Position numbers and translations under genes: made by a program. Source: Globisporangium splendens (taxonomy: Eukaryota; Oomycota; Peronosporomycetes; Pythiales; Pythiaceae). From it: a stretch of DNA of 64,000 nucleotides. Each line of letters begins with the position of its first letter. Position 1 is the stretch's first letter. The notes below the pieces were generated by a model. That model saw nothing but the letters and a program-made list of their open reading frames with translations. It was not told where the DNA came from and made no database searches. Shown in pieces: positions 19,156 through 28,661 of this stretch. Location of the stretch: the NCBI GenBank assembly GCA_006386115.1, contig VFIW01000139.1, positions 1 to 64,000 on the forward strand, read 5' to 3'.

Positions 19156-19185
19156 ATTTTTATATTTAATTTAAAATATAAAAAT
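19156..19185. terminator. Hairpin downstream of cob, copy B
   Basis: Mirror copy of the 12-bp-arm hairpin at 5881-5910. Here it lies between convergent cox1 and cob, so it could serve both. Confidence 0.35.
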
Positions 19186-19193
19186 ATTATTTA

Positions 19194-20342
19194 TTATTTT
19201 TTTTTATAACGTATTAAAAATGATTCAATTTTACCTACAAAAGGTATAATCACTATAAAGAAAAAAAAATAATATATCATACTAACAACACCTATTTCTG
19301 TATAAGGATATTCAACAGGCATTTGACCTACCCAACCTAATAAAAAAAATGCTACAACTAATAACCAGTAACATACTTTAAATATAGGTCTAAAAGCTGT
19401 ACTTCTTATTTCAGATGAATTAGTAAAAGGTATAGTTAACATTACTATTAATGAACCAAACATACCAATAACCCCTCCTATTTTATTAGGAATAGATCTT
19501 AAAATAGCATAAAAAGGTAAAAAATACCATTCAGGTACAATATGTAAAGGTGTTTTCATAGGATTTGCTTCAATATAATTATCTGGGTGTCCTAAAGCAT
19601 TTGGATAATAAAAAACAAATATAAAGAATACAAATAATAATACCATTAAAGTAAATAAATCTTTTGTGTAAAAATATGGATAAAAAGGAACATTTTCAGT
19701 TTTTAACGTTAAACCTAAAGGATTGTTTGAACCTACTTCATGTAATAAAATTAAATGAATTAATACAGCACCTACAATTACAAAAGGCATTGTAAAATGT
19801 AAACTAAAAAAACGATTTAATGTTGGATTATCCACAGCAAAACCACCCCATAACCAATCTACAATATCTTTACCTACTAAAGGTACAGCAGAAAATAAAT
19901 TAGTAATAACAGTAGCACCCCAAAAACTCATTTGACCCCAAGGTAACACATAACCCATGAAAGCGGTTGCCATCATTAAAATAAAAATAATAACACCAGA
20001 ACACCATAAATATTCTCTAGGTGTTATATAAGAACCATAATATAAACCTCTAAAAATATGTACATAAACAACAATAAAGAAAAATGAAGCACCGTTAGCG
20101 TGAATATATCTTATTAACCAACCATTGTTAACATCTCTCATAATATGTTCTACACTATTAAAAGCTAAATCTATATGTGGTGTATAATGCATAGCTAAAA
20201 AGATACCTGTTAATATTTGTATTACTAACATAATACCAGCTAAAAAACCAAAACTATAAAAATAATTTAAATTTATAGGTGTAGGATAATCAATTAAATG
20301 ATTATTAATAACTGCAAATAAAGATTTTTTATTCCATCTCAT
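19194..20342 (-). CDS. cob: Apocytochrome b, copy B
   Basis: Identical protein to 4724-5872 (382 residues; heme ligands H81/H95/H182/H196; PEWY). The start is ATG at 20342, by the same reasoning. In this copy the downstream neighbour is cox1, convergent. Confidence 0.97.
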   Translation of the reverse strand: MRWNKKSLFAVINNHLIDYPTPINLNYFYSFGFLAGIMLVIQILTGIFLAMHYTPHIDLAFNSVEHIMRDVNNGWLIRYIHANGASFFFIVVYVHIFRGLYYGSYITPREYLWCSGVIIFILMMATAFMGYVLPWGQMSFWGATVITNLFSAVPLVGKDIVDWLWGGFAVDNPTLNRFFSLHFTMPFVIVGAVLIHLILLHEVGSNNPLGLTLKTENVPFYPYFYTKDLFTLMVLLFVFFIFVFYYPNALGHPDNYIEANPMKTPLHIVPEWYFLPFYAILRSIPNKIGGVIGMFGSLIVMLTIPFTNSSEIRSTAFRPIFKVCYWLLVVAFFLLGWVGQMPVEYPYTEIGVVSMIYYFFFFIVIIPFVGKIESFLIRYKKK

Positions 20343-20400
20343 ATAATGAAATAGAAATTTAACCTGATAACAAATATAATATTTATTTAATAATATTAAA

Positions 20401-20964
20401 TTAATGTATTTTTTTATCCCAAGGACTATTAAATTCAAATAATCTATATTGTTGAGATAAATTTATAGGTTGATAAACTACTCTTTTTTTTAGTTCATTG
20501 TAATAAACTTCTAAATAACCACTTAAAGGAAAATCTTTACGTAAAGGATGACCTTCAAAACCATAATCTGTTAAGATTCTTCTTAAATCGGGGTGATTTA
20601 TAAAAAAAATACCAAACATATCCCAAGCTTCTCTTTCAAGCCAATTTGAAGTTTTATAAATACTAATAATAGAATCTACAGGCTGTAATTCATTTACTAA
20701 AACTTTAACCTTTAAACGGCTATTAAAACGAATACTTAATAAATTATAAATAATTTCAAAACGTTTTTTTTTACTAATATAATCTACAACACAAATGTCA
20801 GATAAAACTTTAAATTGTGTATTTGTATGATTTTTTAAAAAAAAAAAAATAGGAACCATTTTATTAAGGGGAATATTTATAGATAATTCATTTTTATAAG
20901 TAGTATAATTTATAATAGGTAAAATTTGTAATAAATATTGACTAAATTTTTGTGTTAATTTCAT
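20401..20964 (-). CDS. nad9: NADH dehydrogenase subunit 9, copy B
   Basis: Identical to 4102-4665. The 187-residue complex I matrix-arm subunit lies between trnW and cob. Confidence 0.97.
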   Translation of the reverse strand: MKLTQKFSQYLLQILPIINYTTYKNELSINIPLNKMVPIFFFLKNHTNTQFKVLSDICVVDYISKKKRFEIIYNLLSIRFNSRLKVKVLVNELQPVDSIISIYKTSNWLEREAWDMFGIFFINHPDLRRILTDYGFEGHPLRKDFPLSGYLEVYYNELKKRVVYQPINLSQQYRLFEFNSPWDKKIH

Positions 20965-21083
20965 AAATAAAATTTAAATATGTATATTATATATATACAC
21001 ACTCAAATAAAATATTTTAAAAAAATATAAAATAATTAAATTTTAAGTATACATATATGTATATAATTATTTAAATATATATA

Positions 21084-21155
21084 CAGGAAAAATTGGACTT
21101 GAACCAACAACAATAATTTTGGAGACTATTATTTTACCAATTAAACTATTTTCCT
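21084..21155 (-). tRNA. trnW(cca): tRNA-Trp(CCA), copy B
   Basis: Mirror copy of 3911-3982; same anticodon and acceptor. Confidence 0.94.
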
Positions 21156-21185
21156 TTTAAATATATTTTAATATAAGAATGTTAA

Positions 21186-21801
21186 AGAGCTCTTCCAGCC
21201 ACAGGTTCCCCTACGACTACCTTGTTACGACTTCATCAAAGTTACTAAATACTTTTTAGGAACTTATATATTATAAAATCTTAAATATAAATTATTAAAA
21301 TTAAATAATTGTTTATTAAAATAAAATAACTAAAAATCATTTTAAAAATATTTAACTTCCTTGATGTGACGGGCGGTGTGTACAAAGTCTAGTAACATAT
21401 TCACCGCAGCATGCTGTTCTGCGATTACTAGCGATTCCAGCTTCATATGGGCGAGTTGCAGCCCATAATCCGAACTAAGACAATCTTTAAAGATTTGCTC
21501 CAATTTTTAATCATTATTGCCTCTCATTGTAATTATCATTGTAGCACGTGTGTAGCCCAACTCATAAGGGCCATGAAGACTTGACGTCATCCCTACCTTC
21601 CTTCAACCTATCATTGACATTTTTATTAGAGTGCTTTTATTTATTTAAATAAATTAGCAACTAATAATAGGGGTTGCGCTCGTTAAAGGATTTAACCAAA
21701 CATTTCACAACACGAGCTGACGACAGCCATGCAACGCCTGTTTAGATTAAATTTAATTTTTTAACCTAATTTGCAAGAGTTGGTAAGGTTCTGCGCGTAT
21801 T

Positions 21802-21833
<32 letters not shown>

Positions 21834-22696
21834 TAGACTCCCGTCAATTCCTTTGAATTTCAATCTTGCGATTATACTTTTCAGGCGGAGTGCTTAACGC
21901 GTTAGCTTGATATCTAAAAATTCTAAATATGAGCACTCATCGTTTACAGCATGGACTACCGGGGTCTCTAATCCCGTTCGCTACCCAAGCTTTCGTTTCT
22001 CAGTGTCAGTATATACCCAGATAATTGCCTTCGCTTTAGATCTTCCTTCTATTATCAACATATTTTATCCCTCCAATAGAAATTCCATTATCCTCTATTT
22101 ATACTCAAGTTTTTCAGTTTTGAAAAAATTTATAAAGTTGAGCTTTAATTTGTTTTTTTCAACTTAAAAAACCACCTACAAACCCTTTACGCCTAATCAT
22201 TCCGAATAATGCTCGCTCCTCCCGTATTACCGCGGCTGCTGGCACGGGTATTAGCCGGAACTTCTTTTTTAAGTACTGTCATTTTCCTCCTTAATGAAAG
22301 AGCTTTACAACCTAATTAGCCTTCTTCACTCACTTGGTATTGCTGGATCAAGCTTTCGCTCATTGTCCAAAATTCCCCACTGCTGCCTTTAAAAAAGTTT
22401 GGGCCGTGTCTCAGTCCCAATGTGGCTGATCATTCTTTCAAACCAGCTAAAGATAGTCGGCTTGGTAGTCTTTTAAACTACCAACTACCTAATCTTACGC
22501 AAACTCATCTCTTAACGTTATTAAAACTTTATTTAAATTATTCAGTATTTTTATATTAAATAATTATCCTGAATTAAAAGGTAGATAATTCACGCGTTAC
22601 TCACCCGTTCGCTATGTCTAAAAATTAAACATTCAACTTGCATGTGTTAAGCATACCAATAGCATTTATTCTGAGCCAGGATCAAACTCTATTTAA
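21186..22696 (-). rRNA. rns: Small subunit ribosomal RNA, copy B
   Basis: Mirror copy of 2370-3880, with the same landmarks and the same modified 3' tail. The bracketing stem arms are at 22753-22777 and 21159-21183. Confidence 0.95.
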
Positions 22697-22810
22697 TTTT
22701 TATATTAAAAATTTAATATAAATTAGTAAAAAATCAAAAAATTTTAATAATAAACATTCTTACATTAAAATATATCTTAAAGAATATAAAATTTTTATTA
22801 TTTTTATAAT

Positions 22811-22894
22811 TGGAGAAAGTAGGATTTGAACCTACGTAGAAAATATTTCAACAAATTTACAGTCTGCCGCTTTTAACCACTCAGCCATTTCTCC
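22811..22894 (-). tRNA. trnY(gua): tRNA-Tyr(GUA), copy B
   Basis: Mirror copy of 2172-2255; class II variable arm. Confidence 0.93.
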
Positions 22895-22904
22895 TCATAT
22901 ATAA

Positions 22905-22978
22905 ATGTGATTAGTGGGACTTGAACCCACAATATTTACTTGGAAGATAAAGGATTTACCAATTAATCTATAATCACA
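22905..22978 (-). tRNA. trnG(ucc): tRNA-Gly(UCC), copy B
   Basis: Mirror copy of 2088-2161. Confidence 0.92.
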
Positions 22979-22979
22979 T

Positions 22980-23065
22980 AATAAAATGTCAATTCTTATA
23001 TAATTATTCCCTTATTATTTAATTTATATGGAAATACCAAATACTGCCTTTGGGTCCATTTTATT
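22980..23065 (-). ncRNA. Putative structured RNA, copy B
   Basis: Mirror copy of the 86-nt element at 2001-2086, with the same 9-bp closing helix. Function unknown. Confidence 0.35.
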
Positions 23066-23089
23066 TTTTAATTATTATAAAAAAATGAA

Positions 23090-23161
23090 AGCAAAAAAAG
23101 GGATTCGAACCCTCAACATTAACCTTGGCAAGGTTATACTCTACCATTGAGCTATTTTTGC
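23090..23161 (-). tRNA. trnG(gcc): tRNA-Gly(GCC), copy B
   Basis: Mirror copy of 1905-1976. Confidence 0.93.
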
Positions 23162-23163
23162 TA

Positions 23164-23697
23164 TTATTTTTTTATTATAAAAAAAGAATTTAATAATGTA
23201 GATAATTCATTATTATTTTTTGAATTTGTATGTATTGAAATATCAATTGGAGGTATATCTTTAAATTTTAAAAATTCTGTTTTTAATTCAAAAAAATTTA
23301 ATACATTTTTAATTTGAAAATTTAATATATTTTTATTTTTTAAATTAAAATTTATTTTATTTATATTTGGTAATATAAATATTAAAAGTTTTTCTAAAAA
23401 TATATATATATTTTTTTTTCTTAGAGTAACTTTACATCCTATAATTGAATTTTTTTTTATTTTTAAAAAAATATTATTTTTTTTAGATTTAGTTACAATA
23501 GGTTTTTGATTAGTAATTAATTTTAAAAGTAATATAATATTTATTAATTTTTTTTTTTCAATATTTGCATTTTTAAATCCAATATTTAAACAAATTTTAG
23601 TTATTTTTGGAATTTCAAATATATTTTTAAAATGTAATTTTGTTATAAGATCGTATATAATAACATTTTGATAATGATTTTTTAAATTTTTATTCAT
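23164..23697 (-). CDS. rpl5: Ribosomal protein L5, copy B
   Basis: Identical to the 177-residue protein at 1369-1902; between rpl14 and trnG(GCC). Confidence 0.95.
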   Translation of the reverse strand: MNKNLKNHYQNVIIYDLITKLHFKNIFEIPKITKICLNIGFKNANIEKKKLINIILLLKLITNQKPIVTKSKKNNIFLKIKKNSIIGCKVTLRKKNIYIFLEKLLIFILPNINKINFNLKNKNILNFQIKNVLNFFELKTEFLKFKDIPPIDISIHTNSKNNNELSTLLNSFFIIKK

Positions 23698-23711
23698 ATT
23701 TAATTTAAAGT

Positions 23712-24083
23712 TTATAAAATATTAGAAGATAATGATAAAATTTTAAAATTTTTTTGTTTTCGAAATTCAGATGTAATTGGACCAAAAATACGTGTACCTA
23801 AAGGTTTATTTTGATTATTTAATATTATGATACAATTTTTATCAAATTTAATTAAATTTCCTATTGTACTTTTTTTTTGATAAGTTGTATGAACAATTAA
23901 AGCTTTGAATAAATCACCTTTAATTATTTTCATTTTTTTTTTTTGATTTAAACGCAATTTTTTAGCTGAAATTAATATTGTATCACCTATTTTTCCAACT
24001 TTACTTTTATATATTTTTATACATTGTCCTATTTTGACACCACTGTTATCATTTACTTTTAATTTAGTTTGAATTTGTATCAT
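23712..24083 (-). CDS. rpl14: Ribosomal protein L14, copy B
   Basis: Identical to the 123-residue protein at 983-1354; 17 nt after trnfM. Confidence 0.97.
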   Translation of the reverse strand: MIQIQTKLKVNDNSGVKIGQCIKIYKSKVGKIGDTILISAKKLRLNQKKKMKIIKGDLFKALIVHTTYQKKSTIGNLIKFDKNCIIILNNQNKPLGTRIFGPITSEFRKQKNFKILSLSSNIL

Positions 24084-24100
24084 AAATTTTTAATTAATTT

Positions 24101-24172
24101 TGACGAAAGCAGGATTCGAACCTACATCTCCAGATTATGAGCCTGATAAGTTACCAATTACTCTATCTCGTC
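24101..24172 (-). tRNA. trnfM(cau): tRNA-fMet(CAU), copy B
   Basis: Mirror copy of 894-965; the initiator call rests on the same D-arm and anticodon-arm pattern. Confidence 0.75.
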
Positions 24173-24195
24173 TTAAAATATATTCTTATAGAAAC

Positions 24196-24278
24196 TATCA
24201 AAGAAGGGACTTGAACCCTTAATGCACTAAAGCTTTACATCCTAAGTGTAACGTGTTTACCAATTTCACCACTTTGAT
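24196..24278 (-). tRNA. trnL(uag): tRNA-Leu(UAG), copy B
   Basis: Mirror copy of 788-870. Confidence 0.92.
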
Positions 24279-24283
24279 AAAAA

Positions 24284-24367
24284 TACCTACTATTGGACTT
24301 GAACCAATAACCCTGAAGTGGGAACAGATTTTAAATCTATCGTGTTTACCAATTTCACCAAGTAGGC
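24284..24367 (-). tRNA. trnL(uaa): tRNA-Leu(UAA), copy B
   Basis: Mirror copy of 699-782; diverges from tatC by 16 nt. Confidence 0.93.
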
Positions 24368-24383
24368 TTATATTAAATATAAT

Positions 24384-25132
24384 ATGAATAACAATAAAAT
24401 AACAACTTATTTACAATTACATTTATTTGAATTAAAATATAATTTTTTTATATTATTAATTACTTTTTTTTATCTATTTATAATATCTTATTATTTTTCA
24501 AATCAATTAATATATTTATTTATTAATATATTAATAAATAAAGATTTATTAAAATATTTTATTTTTACAAATATTACTGAAATATTTGTTACTAATATTT
24601 TTATATCAATTTTTGTATCATTTTTTATAATATTTCAATTAAGTATAATACAATGTTGGTTTTTTTTTTCATCAGGTTTATTTAAATATGAAAATTTTAA
24701 AATAATAAAAATTTATTTAATTTTTTTAATTTTTAATTTTTTTATTATTTCTATTATTTTAATAAAAATAATTCCAAATATTTGGTATTTTTTTTTAAAT
24801 ATTAATTTTTCTAATAAATATCTTTTTAATATATATTTTGAACCTAAATTAAATAATTATTTTAATTTTATATTTACATCTTTTATATATTTTTTTTCAA
24901 TATTTATATATTTTTTTATATTATTTTTTATAATATTTAATAATATTTTTAAAATTAAAACAATTATTAATTTAAGAAAATTTTTTTTTTTAAAATTTAT
25001 AATAATTAGTGCAATAATTTCACCTCCAGATTTTATAAATCAACTATTAATTTTTTTTTTTTTTTAATTTTATTTGAAATATTTATATATATAAATATTT
25101 TTTTATATAAATATTTTTTTAATAAAATTTAA
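24384..25132 (+). CDS. tatC: Sec-independent (Tat) protein translocase TatC, C-terminus off frame
   Basis: Channel subunit of the twin-arginine pathway, which moves folded proteins across the inner membrane. The unbroken frame gives 227 residues (to 25067), with six hydrophobic segments and the C-terminal TatC signature SPPDFINQLL. It stops right at a run of 15 T (25051-25065). With one more T, as in the 16-base run at 59351-59366, the frame continues through FEIFIYINI to a stop at 25132 and gives about 249 residues with a typical TatC tail. I take the long form as real. It would overlap the opposite-strand gene at 25103 by 30 nt. Also known as mttB or ymf16. Confidence 0.9.
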
Positions 25133-25303
25133 TTTATTTTTATTAAAATTTGTATTTATATCTTTATTGGTTTTTATTTCTTTAAAAATTTTTAAATTTA
25201 ATTGATAATTTTTAATATACTTAATAGATGTTATTTTTAAAGAAGATCCATTTGTTAAAATAATTTTATTTTTATAGGTAAAGAATTTTTTACTTTTATT
25301 CAT
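25103..25303 (-). CDS. Putative ribosomal protein L31-like, 66 residues
   Basis: A small basic ORF. Residues 16-24 (LTNGSSLKI) and the following ITSIKYIKNYQLNLKIFKEI resemble the DGS-f-i-S / k-l-L-ID pattern of organellar bL31 by eye. No zinc cysteines are present, as in many mitochondrial L31. It lies between tatC (convergent, about 30 nt overlap) and trnC (divergent). It is badly broken in the other IR copy (59118-59330), but that stretch is scrambled overall. If not L31 it is an unassigned ORF. Confidence 0.4.
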   Translation of the reverse strand: MNKSKKFFTYKNKIILTNGSSLKITSIKYIKNYQLNLKIFKEIKTNKDINTNFNKNKLNFIKKIFI

Positions 25304-25322
25304 AAATTTGAAAATATATTAT

Positions 25323-25393
25323 GGCTAGATAACATAATGGTAATGTAAAGGACTGCAAATCCTTTAATGACGGTTCAAATCCGTCTCTAGCTT
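25323..25393 (+). tRNA. trnC(gca): tRNA-Cys(GCA)
   Basis: The acceptor ggctaga pairs with tctagct. The anticodon arm aggact/GCA/aatcct is clear. Discriminator U matches Cys identity. It lies on the strand opposite its neighbours. Confidence 0.92.
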
Positions 25394-25406
25394 TTAAATT
25401 TTTAAA

Positions 25407-25490
25407 AGGATAGAGTGGGATTCGAACCCACGGTATTATTCATACTTCAGTTTTCAAGACTGACACCTTAAACCACTCGATCACCTATCC
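25407..25490 (-). tRNA. trnS(uga): tRNA-Ser(UGA)
   Basis: The acceptor ggatagg pairs with tctatcc. The anticodon arm tcagt/actga holds loop ctTGAaa. The long variable arm marks class II. It reads UCN. It lies 12 nt from the rps11 stop. Confidence 0.92.
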
Positions 25491-25502
25491 AGTTTTATAA
25501 AA

Positions 25503-25886
25503 TTAACGTCTTTTCATTTTTTTAATTCTACAACCATTAAAAGGTCTAGAAGTTTTATCAAAAATATATCCAATTTTAATATATTTTTTTTTTATATTTT
25601 TTAAAATATTAAATCTACCTAAACCTGTTCCATTTAAATGTATATTTAATTTTTTAATTTTTTTTAATTGAATATATTGATTTATTTTATATATTATTAA
25701 TTGTACATTATAAGGAGTATTTTTCTTAAATTTAGTTTTTTTTAGTGATTTTGTAGACCATTGTTTTAAAATACCTCCAGTATTTTTAGTTAAACTTATT
25801 ATAGTATTTTTTAAACTACTTTTTACATGTAAATTAGCTAAAATTAAAGTATTTTTATTTTTGTTTTTAAATTTATTTTTAATCAT
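25503..25886 (-). CDS. rps11: Ribosomal protein S11 (uS11m)
   Basis: A 127-residue small-subunit platform protein. Residues near the middle read NKNTLILANLHVKSSLKNTIISLT, then HLNGTGLGRF, and the C-terminal DKTSRPFNGCRIKKMKRR corresponds to the DxTPxPHNGCRPPKrRR family motif. It follows rps13 with a 4-nt ATGA-type overlap, keeping the bacterial alpha-operon order S13-S11. The partner copy at 58539-58920 is scrambled. Confidence 0.95.
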   Translation of the reverse strand: MIKNKFKNKNKNTLILANLHVKSSLKNTIISLTKNTGGILKQWSTKSLKKTKFKKNTPYNVQLIIYKINQYIQLKKIKKLNIHLNGTGLGRFNILKNIKKKYIKIGYIFDKTSRPFNGCRIKKMKRR

Positions 25887-26308
25887 ATAATAATATTATT
25901 TTTTTTTTTTTTTTGAACTTTAAATGGACGTTTATTACGTAAAGGTTGTTTTTGAATAAAGATTTTTTTTAATTTTTTAACTGTTTTAGCGTTGGTATGT
26001 GTACGTTGACCTCTTACAGGTAATCCTTGACTTAATCTTATACCACGATTACTTTTAATATCTAATAATTCATTTAATCTATCTTTTTTAGATTGTTTTA
26101 ATAATTGTTCAATTTTTATATTTTTATTTATATAATTAATTAAACGGTTTACATGATTATTTTTAAGTTTATTAATAGTTATTTGAGGATTAATTCCTAT
26201 ATTTTTACAAATTTTTTTAGATTGATATTCATTTATACCATATAAAACAGTTAATGAATATAAAATACTTTTTGAATCTGAAATTGTTTTATTAAAAATA
26301 TATAACAT
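25883..26308 (-). CDS. rps13: Ribosomal protein S13 (uS13m)
   Basis: A 141-residue head protein that contacts tRNA. The diagnostic GLPVRGQRTHTNAKT is at about 98-112. A helix-two-turn-helix segment (YGINEYQSKKICKNIGI) and a basic C-terminal tail complete it. The tail runs through poly-Lys, coded by a long A-run. This copy ends KKKKNNIII with UGA, while the other copy ends in lysines and UAA. The exact C-terminus is therefore unsure. It diverges from rpl2 over 28 nt. Confidence 0.94.
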   Translation of the reverse strand: MLYIFNKTISDSKSILYSLTVLYGINEYQSKKICKNIGINPQITINKLKNNHVNRLINYINKNIKIEQLLKQSKKDRLNELLDIKSNRGIRLSQGLPVRGQRTHTNAKTVKKLKKIFIQKQPLRNKRPFKVQKKKKNNIII

Positions 26309-26336
26309 AATAGATTTTATCTATATACCATATAAA

Positions 26337-27143
26337 ATGATAGAAAAAAAAATAAATCCCATAACACCGTCACAACGTCAAACATTTTTGTTAAAAAAAA
26401 ATAATTTAACTAAAACTTTTAAAATTAAAAACTTAATAAAAGGTTTTAAAAGAGCAAATGGTAAAAATAATCAAGGTAAAATAACTGTAAGACATAGAGG
26501 TGGAGGTCATAAACGTTTATATAGAAAAATTAGTTTTAATAGATCCCAAAATATAGAAGGTTATGTTACTAAAATTTTATATGACCCTAACAGATCTGCA
26601 AATATTGCTTATATAAAAAATGATTTACAATCACATTTAATTTTAGCTCCAGAAGGTTTAAATTTAAATCAATATATTAAAAGTTCTCCAGAAGCTGAAT
26701 TAAAAGTAGGAAATGCTTTACCTTTAAAAAATATACCGATAGGTAGTTTAATACATAATATAAGTTTATACCCTAATTCAAAAGGAAAATTAATAAGAAG
26801 TGCGGGTACTTCAGCGCAATTAATACAAAAAATTAATAATAAATATGCAAAAATTAGATTAAGTTCTGGTGAATTAAAATTAATATTATTATCATGTTAT
26901 GCTACTTTAGGTATAGTTTCTAATATAAACCATAAAAAAATAAAATTGGGTAAAGCTGGACGTTCTAGATGGTTAAACAGAAGACCTAAAGTACGTGGAG
27001 TAGCAAAAAATCCAGTTGATCACCCACATGGTGGTGGTGAAGGTAAAACTAGTGGTGGTAGACCATCAGTTACACCTCAAGGTAAAATTACTAAAGGTAA
27101 ACCTACACGTAATAAAAAAAAAAAAAAATTAATTATACAGTAA
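26337..27143 (+). CDS. rpl2: Ribosomal protein L2 (uL2m)
   Basis: A 268-residue protein near the peptidyl-transferase centre. N-terminal NNQGKITVRHRGGGHKRLYR and C-terminal GVAKNPVDHPHGGGEGKTSGG include the strictly conserved His of the HPHGGGEGK loop. It heads the S10-operon remnant rpl2-rps19-rps3-rpl16 on the plus strand, with spacers of 12, 8 and 4 nt. Full length; both copies agree. Confidence 0.98.
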   Translation: MIEKKINPITPSQRQTFLLKKNNLTKTFKIKNLIKGFKRANGKNNQGKITVRHRGGGHKRLYRKISFNRSQNIEGYVTKILYDPNRSANIAYIKNDLQSHLILAPEGLNLNQYIKSSPEAELKVGNALPLKNIPIGSLIHNISLYPNSKGKLIRSAGTSAQLIQKINNKYAKIRLSSGELKLILLSCYATLGIVSNINHKKIKLGKAGRSRWLNRRPKVRGVAKNPVDHPHGGGEGKTSGGRPSVTPQGKITKGKPTRNKKKKKLIIQ

Positions 27144-27155
27144 GTAATATCAAAT

Positions 27156-27392
27156 ATGTCTAGAAGTAAATATAAAGGTCCTTTTTTTAAAGTTAATTTA
27201 TTAAAAAAAAAACAATGGATAAAAATAGATAATAAAAATTTAACAATATTACCTGAATATGTTGATCATTTTGTAAATATTTATAATGGTAAAACTTTTA
27301 TCAATATTAAAATAAATGAAAAAATGATAGGTTTCAAATTCGGTGAATTTGTAAATACTCGAAAAAAACATATATATAAAAAAAAAAAATAA
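27156..27392 (+). CDS. rps19: Ribosomal protein S19 (uS19m)
   Basis: A 78-residue head protein. MSRSKYKGPFF, TILPEYVDHFVNIYNGKTFI and MIGFKFGEFVNTRKKH follow the family pattern closely, with the conserved GEFxxTRxxxxH at the end. Length is slightly under the bacterial 92, as is common in mitochondria. Confidence 0.96.
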   Translation: MSRSKYKGPFFKVNLLKKKQWIKIDNKNLTILPEYVDHFVNIYNGKTFINIKINEKMIGFKFGEFVNTRKKHIYKKKK

Positions 27393-27400
27393 ATTAAATT

Positions 27401-28156
27401 ATGGGTCAAAAAATAATACCAATTAGTTTACGATTAAATAAAAATGAAAATTGGCATTCAAAATGGATTGTTGAAAAAAATGAATATTCAAATTTATTAC
27501 ATTTTGATTTAGAAATTAGAAAATATTTTGAAAATATTTTTAATTATAAAAATTTAAAATTAATAAAATTAAATACAGTGAAAACTTCAAAAAATATAAA
27601 TATTTATATTTATGTACGTCAACATTCAAAAAATTTTTATAGATTACCTTATAATAAAATTATTAATCATTTGAATTTATATTATAAGAATAATAATATA
27701 AAACTTTTTATAAAAAATGTAAAATTAAAAGATTTAAAAATATTAAAAAAAAAATTAGGAAGAATTTTTCGTTTTATAAAAAAAAATAATAAAATAAATA
27801 AAGATGTTAAAAAAATGATTTATAATTTTAGTTATGCATTATATACTAAAAATATAAATATGATTTCTTATTATATTAAACAATCTTTAGAAAGAAAAAA
27901 ATCTCATAAAAAATATATAAAAAATATAAATAATATTCTTCAAGAATTTTTTAGAATGTTTTCTAATTTTATAGGATATCGTTTACAATTTAAAGGAAGA
28001 TTAAATGGTTCAAAACGTAAAAAAAAATTAGTTTATCAGAAAGGAAAAATCCCATTAAATACTTTAAAATATGATATTAAATACCATTTTAATGAATTTA
28101 AAACACCTTCTGGTATTTGTAGTATTAAATTTTGGGTTTTTTTAAAAAAAAATTAA
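27401..28156 (+). CDS. rps3: Ribosomal protein S3 (uS3m)
   Basis: A 251-residue protein at the mRNA entry. N-terminal MGQKIIPISLRLNKNENWHSKW is classic mitochondrial S3. The C-terminal domain shows FIGYRLQFKGRLNGSKRKKK and the final GICSIKFWVFLKKN. The middle is Lys/Asn-rich and poorly conserved. Its size is close to the bacterial form, without the large insertions seen in plants. Confidence 0.94.
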   Translation: MGQKIIPISLRLNKNENWHSKWIVEKNEYSNLLHFDLEIRKYFENIFNYKNLKLIKLNTVKTSKNINIYIYVRQHSKNFYRLPYNKIINHLNLYYKNNNIKLFIKNVKLKDLKILKKKLGRIFRFIKKNNKINKDVKKMIYNFSYALYTKNINMISYYIKQSLERKKSHKKYIKNINNILQEFFRMFSNFIGYRLQFKGRLNGSKRKKKLVYQKGKIPLNTLKYDIKYHFNEFKTPSGICSIKFWVFLKKN

Positions 28157-28160
28157 ATTT

Positions 28161-28565
28161 ATGTTATTTCCTAAAAAAACAAAATATAAAAAACAATTTA
28201 AAGGTAAACTTGTAGGTAAAACAACAAAGGGTAATCAAATTATATTTGGTAAATATGCTATTAAAGTTTTAGAAGAAGCTAGATTAACTGCTAGACAAAT
28301 AGAAGCAACACGTAGAACAATTGTTAGAAAAATGAAAAGATTAGGTTTTCTATGGATTAGAGTTTTTCCTGATACACCTGTTACTTCAAAACCTACAGAA
28401 AATCGTATGGGTAAAGGTAAAGGTGCTGTTTCTTTTTGGGTTGCTAAAGTAAAAAAAGGACAAATTTTATATGAAATTAGTGGTATCTCTTTAGAAAATG
28501 CTAAGAAAGTATTAAAAGCAGGTTCAAATAAATTACCTGTTAAAACAAAATTTATTTATAAATAA
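28161..28565 (+). CDS. rpl16: Ribosomal protein L16 (uL16m)
   Basis: A 134-residue protein that lines the A-site of the large subunit. MLFPKKTKYKKQFKG, the TARQIEATRRTIVRKMKR helix, RVFPDTPVTSKPTENRMGKGKG and the closing LPVKTKFIYK are all present. Its composition is less AT-driven than most ribosomal genes here. It ends the S10-type cluster 2 nt before a CAU-anticodon tRNA. Confidence 0.97.
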   Translation: MLFPKKTKYKKQFKGKLVGKTTKGNQIIFGKYAIKVLEEARLTARQIEATRRTIVRKMKRLGFLWIRVFPDTPVTSKPTENRMGKGKGAVSFWVAKVKKGQILYEISGISLENAKKVLKAGSNKLPVKTKFIYK

Positions 28566-28567
28566 TA

Positions 28568-28641
28568 AGGCTTATAGTTTAATTGGTTAGAGCATACCGC
28601 TCATAACGGTGTAGTTGTAGGTTCAAATCCTACTAGGCCTA
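28568..28641 (+). tRNA. trnI(cau): tRNA-Ile(CAU), lysidine type
   Basis: The acceptor aggctta pairs with taggcct; the loop is ctCATaa; the T-arm is gtaggTTCAAATcctac. The anticodon arm (accgc/gcggt-like) and acceptor resemble bacterial and plant tRNA-Ile2, whose C34 becomes lysidine and reads AUA. AUA codons are abundant in these genes and no other tRNA would read them. Two further CAU tRNAs (894, 35493) supply initiator and elongator Met. Confidence 0.7.
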
Positions 28642-28661
28642 ATTTTATTTAATATATTTAA

